Assembly: GCF_032854445.1 (NCBI RefSeq)
Contig: NC_088303.1
Span: 4,347,501-4,411,500, forward strand
Direction: 5' to 3'
From: Liolophura sinensis
Taxonomy: Eukaryota; Mollusca; Polyplacophora; Chitonida; Chitonidae
DNA: 64,000 nt
How positions within the stretch are numbered: the stretch's first letter is position 1; each line of letters begins with the position of its first letter. A program made the translations under genes and the position numbers. The notes under the pieces are model-generated. The model searched no databases, was not told where the DNA came from, and saw nothing but the letters and a program-made list of their open reading frames with translations. Below, piece after piece: positions 51,101 through 59,700 of the stretch.

Positions 51101-51560
51101 ACCAAGAGATAAATAGAAATAAAAAGTTTTGATGGTTTTATTTTTTCACAGATTTGTGTATCAATCATTTTTGTGCTAGCTGTTTAGAAACCATCTGGGC
51201 AACCTTTGAACGTATACTCATTCTACACAAAGATGAATTGGCAGTGCATGTCAAAAGTGCAAGGCCAGGGGAAAGTTTGTACCATCACTGTACACATTAA
51301 AACTGTGCATTGTACAAGCTTAATTTCCTAAAATATTTGCTATTTCAAATGACTGTAGTTGTGGCCCTCCAGCCAGCTGTCTGATTTCCATTCTTACATT
51401 TTAGGTGTCTGTGCGTCCCCTGGAACATACCCAGTATGAGAGATTCATTCCTTCAGCCTATCCATATTATGCTAGTGCATTCTCCATGATGGCTGGCGTA
51501 CTCATATTTAGTTTTGTGTTTCTTCATTTTAAAGAGGACAGTAAGGATAAGACGGAATAG
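36169..51560 (+). CDS. DDOST: Oligosaccharyltransferase 48-kDa subunit (OST48/WBP1), 11 exons, 1-nt frame break in exon 1
   Basis: Non-catalytic subunit of the ER oligosaccharyltransferase complex for N-glycosylation. Exons: 36169-36317, 38828-38938, 39739-39825, 40477-40580, 42981-43075, 43680-43773, 44536-44681, 45549-45696, 48992-49112, 50544-50650, 51405-51560. The product is about 438 aa, equal to the animal orthologues. It begins with a signal peptide ([21 protein letters not shown], then AASGKK). Conserved blocks include [43 protein letters not shown] and [18 protein letters not shown]. It ends in one transmembrane helix and a short charged tail. In exon 1 the run of 8 A (36244-36251) shifts the frame: the signal peptide reads into a stop at once, whereas 7 A would join it to [10 protein letters not shown], and the exon's phase also requires 148 rather than 149 nt. 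Everything downstream is intact, so I favour a consensus error or allele over a pseudogene. Confidence 0.95.
37134..37152 (+). repeat. Poly-G tract (19 G)
   Basis: Uninterrupted G run after 'tggtggtggtgcc'. Length of such runs is unreliable in assemblies. Confidence 0.9.
37896..38106. mobile_element. MITE-like element, family A, copy 3
   Basis: TAAATCTTCAACCTTTT at the left; AAAAGGTTGAAGAATTA at the right (16 of 17 inverted matches). It is co-linear with 20099-20293, including 'gatgcaagcttcataa' and 'cagaagcgattg'. Confidence 0.75.
39425..39690 (+). mobile_element. SINE with an internal triplication
   Basis: Head 'ctccatggccagcgtgccag', middle 'ggtctgccagcaaacc', tail 'aatgctggccgccatctg'. 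A 20-bp stretch 'actctgcctggtttccc' with small variations is present three times (39549-39605) where the intact family has one. Confidence 0.8.
40722..42355 (+). repeat. 74-bp tandem array amplified from a SINE head, with a 740-bp higher-order period
   Basis: About 22 units: 'gtcctagtggtgagcatgcc', 'agggcagaacaatgacccag', 'gagtgtctcagcagtgcttg', 'tatggggcctcc'. Variant patterns recur with an offset of 740 bp (10 units): for example the 'ctctgtgtcc' variant at 40791 recurs at 41531, followed by the same order of variants. The array lies in DDOST intron 4, starting about 140 bp after the exon. Confidence 0.9.
42355..42590 (+). mobile_element. SINE body terminating the 74-bp array
   Basis: 'agctcatgctgacttcctct', 'ggaaggtccatgagcaacct', 'cactgtaatgctggctctcg' and 'aataccaaccaaataaataa' are diverged but co-linear with the SINE. 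The head is the last array unit. Confidence 0.75.
43281..43535 (+). mobile_element. Best-preserved full-length tRNA-derived SINE
   Basis: A box in 'gtggctcagtcggttagc' (about 43282), B box 'agttcaagtcc' (43348-43358), then 'agctcatgctggcttcctct', 'ctggcagcaacctgcggatg', 'ccataatgctggccgccgtc', 'gtataattgaaatattcttg' and an A/T-rich end. It serves as reference for the other copies. DDOST intron 5. Confidence 0.9.
44303..44392. mobile_element. Partial MITE-like fragment related to 1151-1364
   Basis: 'ccaaaatcaaatttaaaatg' and 'tgaaaagcttgatgaattag' match the right half of the element at 1151-1364. The left end was not found. Confidence 0.4.
45682..46034 (+). repeat. 28-bp array copying the DDOST exon 8 5' splice site (left block)
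   Basis: About 12 units of 'gtgagtagtgtcagtaactg' plus 'atgacgtg'. The first unit overlaps the coding exon: exon end 'cagtaactgaagatgtg' (45680-45696) matches the unit's 'cagtaactgatgacgtg' at 15 of 17, and the donor gtgagt begins the next unit. A 2.2-kb block separates it from the right block. Confidence 0.9.
46035..48233 (+). mobile_element. 2.2-kb insertion splitting the 28-bp array; possible decayed DNA transposon
   Basis: The block has a different composition from both flanks. Its ends are weakly inverted: left CAGACACCTAGCCAGGA, right reverse-complement CAGGCCCCTAGTTAGCA (12 of 17 match), and both are flanked by AGTAG, though that may simply come from the array. Short open frames (47380-47490, 47505-47690, 47653-47886) include a Cys/His-bearing stretch ([20 protein letters not shown]) that could be a zinc-finger remnant of a transposase. 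Assignment is tentative. Confidence 0.45.
48234..48830 (+). repeat. 28-bp array copying the DDOST exon 8 5' splice site (right block)
   Basis: About 21 units of 'gtgagtagtgtcactgactg' plus 'atgacgtg'. Units in the middle (48600-48710) are nearly identical, edge units more diverged, as expected for unequal exchange. DDOST exon 9 begins 160 bp later. Confidence 0.9.
49338..49630. mobile_element. MITE with 13-14-bp terminal inverted repeats
   Basis: AAGGAGAAGAAAA at 49338 and TTTTCTTCTCCTTT at 49617-49630. The 293-bp element carries an internal A11 run. DDOST intron 9. Confidence 0.55.
50615..51010 (+). repeat. ~80-bp array copying the end of DDOST exon 10 and its 5' splice site
   Basis: The true donor (CAG|gtacag) starts at 50651. 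Copies of 'acacctcttcagtacaacac' + ag|gtacag-like donors start at 50733, 50812, 50897 and 50977, spaced 79-85 bp. Each copy carries 25-35 bases of exon sequence plus about 50 bases of intron ('taccctatttgaaccctttg'). Confidence 0.9.
51018..51120 (+). mobile_element. SINE 3' fragment
   Basis: 'gactctgcccagtttcctcc', 'caccataatgctgaccgttg', 'tcgtataagttaaatattct'; it directly follows the exon 10 array. Confidence 0.8.
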
Positions 51561-51818
51561 TACGTTTAGTTCAAAAAAATAAAAATTGCATTGGAGCAAA
51601 AATAAGAACTTTCTTGAAATCTTATTTCTTTATCAAATCATTTTGAGTTTAAAAACATCCCCCTCTGTAACTTAAAGTAAAAAGTAGTTCTTAAAAAGCA
51701 TAGACACTTTAAAAAAAATTAAAAGAAATCATCGACTTATATGCTGTGTCTATGTGTATATATTATTGAGGTGCATTGGTATTTCCTTGAAAATATTTTA
51801 CACAAAGCTGAGAATTTC

Positions 51819-51824
51819 AATAAA
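51819..51824 (+). terminator. Probable DDOST polyadenylation signal AATAAA
   Basis: AATAAA lies about 260 bp after the DDOST stop and is followed within 20-30 bp by a GT/T-rich stretch (gtgttttgtcgagttttt), the usual downstream element. A closer AATAAA-like sequence near 51579 is possible but lacks such a context. Confidence 0.55.
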
Positions 51825-51884
51825 AGATTTTCAAAATAGTGTTTTGTCGAGTTTTTAGTGAAAATACTTATACATGATTACTTA

Positions 51885-52160
51885 CTTATTTGACTGGTGT
51901 TTTACGGCATACTCAAGAATATTTCCCTTATACAAAGATGACCAGCGTTGTGGTGGTGATACCCACGAATATTTCCCATATACAAAGATGACCAGCATTA
52001 TGGTGGTGATACCCACGACCATCCGCAAGCTGCTGGAAGACCTTCACACACATGGAGAGGAGGCGAGCATGAGCTGGACTTGAACTGTAAGCAACTGCAT
52101 TGATGAGAGACTCCTAGGTCATGGCTCGGCGCTGGCGTGCTAACCATGTAGGCCCCAATG
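51885..52160 (-). mobile_element. SINE, reverse orientation, with internal tail duplication
   Basis: The tail 'gttttacggcatactcaaga' is at the left and the tRNA-like head (tggcgtgctaaccatgtagg) at the right. A 48-bp segment (tatttcccttatacaaagat...gatacccacga) occurs twice in tandem (51919-52018). Confidence 0.8.
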
Positions 52161-52169
52161 TTACATGTG

Positions 52170-54057
52170 GAGGGAATCCTGTTAAATCTAGACTCCATTA
52201 GAGGCATTCTGCAATGAGGAGACACCATCATTACTGGACATAGGTAATGTTTGGGGCAGCGTTAAAACCAGACATGATTAACAAATCAGCCAGCGATGCA
52301 GAAGATTTAATGAAAGGCGGAGAACTCCCAGTTAACGGACCGTCGTTGTATGGCTTAATTTGAAGGTTCCTCCAAAATGTTTTGATAGCTTAAACTGGTG
52401 GTTTGTTCTCCATTCTGGTATACACGCCTACATTCTGGTGGTGATAATAAGAGCTTCAAGGATTAGGTAATTTCCCATCGGTCATCTGTCTAACTTTTGT
52501 AAAATACATGTAGTTGCATACAACTGAACGAGATGCATGCCTTATATGAGAGCTGGTAAGTGAATCATGGACAAGAGGCAAGTTATTTTAATATAAAGTA
52601 AACATCAACTTTTGTTTTGTTGCCTTTTTATAGCATTTGGTGGACTACACGTAGGTCAAGGGCATCTGCCTTTCAATGGCACGGGCACTCTAGACATGGG
52701 TTCAGTACCTTTGTACGAGAGGGAATTTTCAAGATTCCCTTCTTTGAGTCATTTTCAGGCTAGTTACTCTCGTGTGTGGTCTGGCATGAAGTTCATGCTA
52801 GTACATGGGAGACTTCACCAATATATCACCAAAGGTCATATCAGAGGTTCAACTCTGGGCTCTACAATTACCCCCCCCCCCATAAGCAGCATTTGTGTAA
52901 CGGAAAAATTTGAGTATGATTATGTTATAGACAATCATAAATGAATAAAAATCAACCATCATAAATAAATAAAACGACCAGAGGGTTGCACCAGTATCAT
53001 TAAGTGGTGGTAGATCTATCATTATTTAGAGTTGCACGGTTAATGACTTGTCTTAATAGACATTTCAGAAACTATTTACTTATATATTGTTAGTATACTT
53101 GTTGAGTGTTTAACGCTGCATTCAAGAACATTTCACATATATACCAAGGAGCAGAGCATTATGGTGCATTAACATAATAAGCTTCCGTTCAAAGTGCAAT
53201 GATTGCAACATACGTCCCTTGAACAGAACCATCTTATTATGTCTCACAAAAGTAGAATTTTCCTGTATTTGTGATAACGCCCACCTATCAAACCTAACTA
53301 CGCATAAAAGTGGAGCTACTGCGTCAAACCATGCACCGATTGGTGTCGTAATATGTCCATGTAGGCCCCCTGCGTGACTAGGCTGTATAGTATTGTACTT
53401 AACCTACTGCAGCCTACATGTACTTGCTTACGGCTGTATACATCTGTATGAGTAGGGCTTGGCTGACTTTATCAGTTTATGACACGTGTAGTACTTATAT
53501 AGTACTTATCGGCCATTGTATCGTCGATGGACTGGCCATCCACTCCTCCGTCCCGACTACACTTTCAGTTGTTTTATGTGCAGTTTAGTTTTTAGTAGAG
53601 AAATGTAAGAACATGGTGACAGAATGTCAACCATGACCAGTTTGTGTGTCGTAATGATGGACTTATTTTAAACTAAATATATATCGACCATTCTTCCTCT
53701 AAAAAGTATTAAATCAAAGATGGCAAATAACAGTTGATGCCCACCATGACGAATTTTGTTTTTGCAGTGGGAATAATGGAGGAATGTCACTTCTGTTCAC
53801 ATGTTTCCCCACAGGCCTAAATGTAATACACATACCTGCAGGTAAGGTGTGGTACCGGTACGTTAATATAACAATCCGCCTGATATGACGGTTAGAAAGT
53901 AAGGTTTATTTTCGCTATTAACAAAAGGTGTTTTTTTTTTCATGATGTATTATGTGAATTTGTACACAGCCGATCAGCTAGCGGAACCTCAATAGGCCTA
54001 CCCTAATTCTGAAAGTAGCATATCACATTTCTTCACCAGCCTTTGGGGAAAGTAAAG
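52170..54057. other. Spacer between DDOST and the PARP12-like gene
   Basis: No gene recognised. The open frame 52612-52944 lacks homology I can name. It holds a C-run (52870-52880) and a reverse SINE fragment at 53090-53165. Confidence 0.5.
53090..53165 (-). mobile_element. Degraded SINE tail, reverse
   Basis: 'tgtttaacgctgcattcaag' followed by 'aacatttcacatatatacca' and 'agcattatggtgcat'. Confidence 0.5.
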
Positions 54058-54142
54058 ATATGAGTGAGTGAGTGAGTGCTTGGGGTTTAACGTCGTACTC
54101 AACAATTTTTCAGTCATATGACGACGATAAAGATATGAGTAT
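54058..54142 (+). mobile_element. Fragment of another interspersed repeat, (TGAG)n-led
   Basis: 'gagtgagtgagtgagtgctt' + 'ggggtttaacgtcgtactca' + 'acaatttttcagtcatatga' + 'cgacgataaagatatgag' is a distinct short repeat, resembling a common mollusc SINE/repeat; only one copy in the window. Confidence 0.5.
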
Positions 54143-55040
54143 ATTGTTCATCAGATGGTCTAACCACGTGAGAAAAAAGAAATTCAATATTCCTGCTGGA
54201 ATTACATAGGCCTATATACTAGTATTGCCTAAAATGAGCAGACTTGGTGTCCCAAATTTTAGAACGAACAGAGCAGGCTGGGCGCCTCGCAAGATGTATA
54301 TTATTAAAAGTTTCTGAAAGAACGAAATTTTGTCGACATACTTATTTTCATCAAAAAGTTCCAATTCCGGTTAATTGAGACAGGTTTTATCTGACGGATG
54401 TCATTTATACTCCATACACAGTGAAACGAGTGTAATTGCGAAGTATTCAAATTACAGTTCAGGTCGTCAACCTGTAAGACAGTATCTATTGTCAGAAGTC
54501 TAACTTTATTTCATTTAAAAAAAACAACAACAAAAAGAACAACAACAAAAATTTGTTAGGCCCACGTGTATGTCTACACTGTAGGCTATGTAGCCCCCTA
54601 GCTACCACCTCACCTCCACAGGCAATGACCAGCAGACGAGCTAAAAGTAACAATTTGGAATGAAAAAGGTTGTGAAAATGACTGGAAATTATTATAGATA
54701 AGCCCCCAGGCTACAAAGTATGTAGTTGGCATGAATACTATGTCCACCATTCAATGAAACGGTAAGATTATGGCCTACATGTTGGCCTTCATGTAGCCTG
54801 TTATTTTCATTGTCAGAATTCATTCCGTTGTCCGCCGATCAATAACGTTGTGAATACATTATGAATATATATGTAGGCCTACGCCTATATGTGTATGTAC
54901 GTATGACCAGCACCGTGAGTGTAGGTCTCCCTGCCAGTACTAGTGCTGGCCTACATTCGCAATACAAATAACAAAACAAACAAACAACAAGATCACATGA
55001 TACAGAGACGCACATGCGCACTCTGCACCTTAATTGTCGG

Positions 55041-55055
55041 GTTACTTTCACTTTA
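55041..55055 (-). promoter_or_regulatory. IRF-element-like motif upstream of the PARP12-like gene
   Basis: On the - strand this reads TAAAGTGAAAGTAAC, containing the IRF core AANNGAAA. It sits about 200 bp before the possible non-coding first exon. It is a single short motif and could be chance. Confidence 0.25.
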
Positions 55056-55199
55056 GGCTTGCAGATGTGAAGAAGTGTCTTACTACTAATCATTTTGGAT
55101 TGCTCGGTGCTTCTGGCGTTGTTTGGTGTGTGAATCTACTTATGAAAAGGTTGAGTAATTTACATTATTCTTCTTTACAGTCGGTTCTCTGTTAAATGG

Positions 55200-55253
55200 T
55201 TAATTAATGTGTGGCTAAACACTTTTACAAAGCATCATTTGGTCGGTCCAAAG
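55200..55253 (+). other. Possible non-coding first exon and donor of the PARP12-like gene
   Basis: A good donor (aaag|gtgagt, exon end about 55253) lies 1.45 kb upstream of the coding exon's acceptor at 56707. Nothing else in this spacer looks like a gene, so this could be the 5' UTR exon. Only transcript data could decide; the exon start is a guess. Confidence 0.25.
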
Positions 55254-55298
55254 GTGAGTATGACGTAGGCTAAATGTCACGTAAGAGCGTGAAGGTAG

Positions 55299-55425
55299 CC
55301 ATGTAGTCCCGAAAGACTGGACCTTCGTTGAGTATGAAATTAATATTGTAAGCGTCGAGACTCCAACAAGGCTAGGTCAGTATAAGAAAAGAAGTTGGAG
55401 TCTTTCGGGGATAGCCTACATGTTC
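55299..55425. repeat. Nested inverted repeats downstream of the possible first exon
   Basis: 'atgtagtcccgaaagact' (55300) is mirrored by 'agtctttcggggatagcctacat' at the right, and 'gactccaac' (55359-55367) pairs with 'gttggagtc' (55394-55402). Could be a short transposon or RNA hairpin. Confidence 0.4.
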
Positions 55426-56747
55426 ATGTAAGTTTCGTGGCCGTGAACTGTTAAATTGTTAAATATCGTTAGACTCACCGTTTAACTTTACACTTATTTT
55501 ACTGTATTTCAAAAGGAGTTTAGTATTTTTAGAGTGACACATTTTGTAATGGATTGATCCACCTGACTGGGCCACATGCGATGTTTGTGGGTAAGGTTTG
55601 ATTGATTTCTTTTCAGAAGGAATAAAGTATTATCATCAGAAGTGTCATTTTAAGGCTTTTATGTGCTTCTGGAGGTGCATGGTTTAACCCAAACATTAGG
55701 TGAAATGTAGTTTAGTTAAAGTCACTATGTCAAACGTAGCTGTGGTGTTATGGAAACCACATGTGCTGTCTGAAGCCCTTTACCAGACTGTTCTGTGGCG
55801 AGTGTATAACGTCAGCTTTCAGTTTCATTAACCTACCTACTTTTACATGTAGGTTCTAAATTTATCTGGGGTGGAATTTTGTTTGACTTAGATCCAGTTA
55901 CATAAGACTCAATGTCAGGCCTAGTACATTAGTACATGTATGCACTGCGTTGATTATTTCTGATATTGACCTACCTCAAAATTGTTGAAAATATTAAATT
56001 TAATTGAACTATAGTCTAAACTAAAGGGCAAAGGCTAGTTTTGCGCAGTATGCATGGAGAGGCAACATATTTTTTCATCATGTCCAACGGTATAGTGACA
56101 AGTAGGACTTCAACCCATTTGTATGTCAGAAACTGTTCAAATACATAGCGAAATATCCAGGAGAGAAGTCTTGGCTGTGACGATTTTGATGCTTGGATTT
56201 ATGATGGATGGCCAGATGGGTGAACGTTGTCATGGTAGACTGGGAGTTTAGGTTATGAAATGTCTGCGATGTTATTTACCATATATCAGGTGCAGAGCTG
56301 GGAAAGAAAAGATTAATGTTAAATAGAATAACATCGGAGTCCTTCTGTTGGGTGTTTGACTGGTCCTCTTTGGCACAATATAGCTACCAAAAGAAGCTCA
56401 CTCAAAACCTTTACTTTAAACAGATGATAAGACATTCATAAAGAACCAGTGGTCAAAATGATGGGACAATTGACCTTTGTCATATTATCAACTTCTAGTG
56501 AAAAGTTACCTTGGAATGAAAGAATGATTAAGTAATCAGTTGTAGGATCATAAGATATAAATGTGTGCTGTGATTGTTATGGTGATACAGGCTACTACTA
56601 TTAAAAGCTGAATGACGATTTCAATTCCTGTTATTTTATGCTTTTTATAATGTGATCACAAGAGTAATCTTTCAAGTGATAGCAATATTCCTCTTTTCTG
56701 CTTCCAGGGGAGATAACAACGTAGGCATGTATTGACAGTTGTCTACA

Positions 56748-59700
56748 ATGGCTCATGCTGAAATCATCAGAGATCATTCTCAGAGAAGAACAAGACTTGA
56801 CAAAGCTGCAAAGGTTTTGTTGAAACATGTATGTAAGAGATTAATGTCTGACTGTAATGATCCTATGACAATTCAGAGTTTGTTGAAAGTGGTTAAGGTC
56901 AAAGATGAACAGCATCTGGTTTCCTTTCTGGAAGAGTATCCATCTCTCTTTGAAATAACATCTTATTCCACTGATCAGAAACTCCTGTGGACAGTGCAGC
57001 CAAAGACAGACGTCCAGTTATGTGCAGAACACACAGAGAATGCAGGCAGTTGCACTACATATTCATGTGACAAGTTGCACATATGCAAGTTCTATCTGTC
57101 AGGGAAAGATGGTTGCAAACGTCCTGATATTGGGACGAAGAAGTGTCGCTTTCTTCATGACCTGAAGTCAGCTCACAATTTGCCAATCTTACAGGAGATG
57201 TTACTTGACGAGTTATCCGCAGAGGAGATACAGTTGGTCTTCAGGCTAACGAGACCCTCTCAGACACCTTCTACTAAAGATGCCATTCCCATTACGTGTA
57301 AATTTTACAACTCGTCCGGGTGTGAAAAGTCAAGCTGTCTGTATTTGCACCTTTGCTGTCATTTTATTTTGGGAAATTGCAAGTTTCAAACGAGCTGCAA
57401 AAGAAGTCATGATCTATATGCACCACAACCAAGAGCTATTTTGAGGAAGTGTGGGCTTGATCCACATCAGACAAAGGCCTCTAAAATTCTGCAAATTCTC
57501 CAGAAAAAATTGATGGAAGCTGGCTTGGAGACAACCCATAAGGCATCATCCGTACCAGTAAGGCAGTCAGTGGGTGGAGCAAGACCGAAACTTAATAAGC
57601 TTGGAATGCCCCTACATTCTCCCAGGCCTGAGACTGTGATGCATTCGGCAATGTCTCAAGTGGAAGGATCAAACCAGCCTGAGATTTGCTCGCATTTCCT
57701 AAAGGGTAAATGCCGATTTGCAAGTTCTTGTTTTAACTGTCACCCAAGTTCTAATCTTCCCCACCAGTGGCAAGTCACATCGTCTCTGTCCTTTGAAGAT
57801 GTGTGGAAAGATGTGGAACAGACTGTTGACAGTTCCTTGGAGGCAGCCTATTGTGATCCAAATCAGTGGTCTTACAAGTTTTGCTTCGAGGGGTAGGTGT
57901 GAAATTTGGCCTGTGGTCAGGTCCTCCAAAGTAAGGTGCTTTCTAAAGATAAACTGCAACACTTTCGGTTTCTTGTTCATAAGGTTCACCTGCTAATATA
58001 ATCTTTTTGAAAATAATCCATCACTTTACATATGTCTATAACTAAGCTACAAATTCATACATGTACAATGTATACCTGTCAAATGACAGACACAGGTAAT
58101 ACAGTCTTTGGCTTGTATTTATCTTGATTACTTTCAGTTTCACTTCAAAAATCTTTGCAGTTCACCATAAATATTTATGATATTCAGTGTGATTCTCTCC
58201 TTTGATATAGGGTGTTCTACGTTGTGGAGTTTGACACCTTGACACTGCAGGTGGGTCAAAGTAACAGTAAAATCCGCCGACTGAGCACGCCATCCAGTGA
58301 GGAGGAGGGTCAGGAATTCAACGGATTGGCCACAGAGTGGGCCTGGTTCTGGGAAGACATGGATAAATCCTGGAAACAGTACGGCAGTCAGGTACTTCTA
58401 ACCAGTCTATCGTGTACACCACATACTGTTTGTCTGGAGTTAATTAGTCTACCATGTACACCACATACTACTTGTCTGGAGTTAACTATTCTATCTATTT
58501 GTTTGAAGTTAACCAGTCTACCATGTACACCACATACTATTTGTTTAGGGTTAACCAGTCTACCATGTACACCACATACTCTACGTTTGGAATTAACTAG
58601 TCTACCTTGTACACCACATACTATTTGTTTGGAGTTAGCCAGTCTACCATGTACACCACATACTCTATATTTGGAGTTCACCAGTCTACCTTGTACACCA
58701 CATACTATTTGTTTGGAGTTCACCAGTCTACCATGTACACCACATACTATTTGTTTGGAGTCAACCAGTCTACCTTGTACACCACATACTATTTGTTTAG
58801 GGTTAACCAGTCTACCATGTACACCACATACTGTTTGTCTGGAGTTAATTAGTCTACCATGTACACCACATACTGTTTGTCTGGAGTTAATTAGTCTACC
58901 ATGTACACCACATACTATTTGTTTAGGGTTAACGAATCTACCATGTGCACCACATACTCTATGTTTGGAATTAACTAGTATACCACGTACACCATATACT
59001 GTTTGTCTGGAGTTAACTAGTTTATCTATTTGCTTGAAGTAAACCAGTCTATCATGTACACTACATACTATTTGTTTGGAGTTCACCGGTCTACCATGTA
59101 CGCCACATACTATTTGTGTGGAGTTAATTAGTCTACCATGTACGCCACATACTATTTGTTTAGGGTTAACTGGTCTACCATGTACACCACATACTATTTG
59201 TTTAGGGTTAACCAGTCTACCATGTACACCACATACTCTACGTTTGGAATTAACTAGTCTACCTTGTACACCACATACTATTTGTCTGGAGTTAACTAGT
59301 TTATCTATTTGCTTGAAATAAACCAGTCTATCATGTACACTACATACTATTTGTTTGGAGTTCACCAGTCTACCATGTACACCACATTCTATTTGTCTGG
59401 AGTTAATTAGTCTACCTTGTACACCACATACTATTTGTCTGGAGTTAACTAGTTTATCTATTTGCTTGAAATAAACCAGTCTGCCATGTACACCACATAC
59501 TCTATGTTTGGAGTTCACCAGTCTACCATGTACACTACATACTATTTGTTTGGAGTCAACCAGTCTACCTTGTACACCACATACTATTTGTTTAGGGTTA
59601 ACCAGTCTACCATGTACACCACATACTGTTTGTCTGAAGTTAATTAGTCTACCATGTACACCACATACTATTTGTTTAGGGTTAACTGGTCTACCATGTA

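Noticed and set aside
36169-51560. DDOST as a processed or decayed pseudogene
   Set aside because: It has introns and ten intact exons with good junctions; a single homopolymer difference is better explained by sequencing error or an allele.
52612-52944. 110-aa forward open frame as a gene
   Set aside because: No family recognised, runs into a poly-C tract, no convincing splice or promoter signals.
54838-55093. Reverse 84-aa open frame as a small gene
   Set aside because: No recognisable domain; lies in the likely promoter region of the PARP12-like gene.
58330-58420. The 42-bp array as a fourth junction-derived array
   Set aside because: It starts next to the donor, but the exon end (CGGCAGTCAG) shares too little with the unit (aaccagtctaccatgtac) to claim it as founder.
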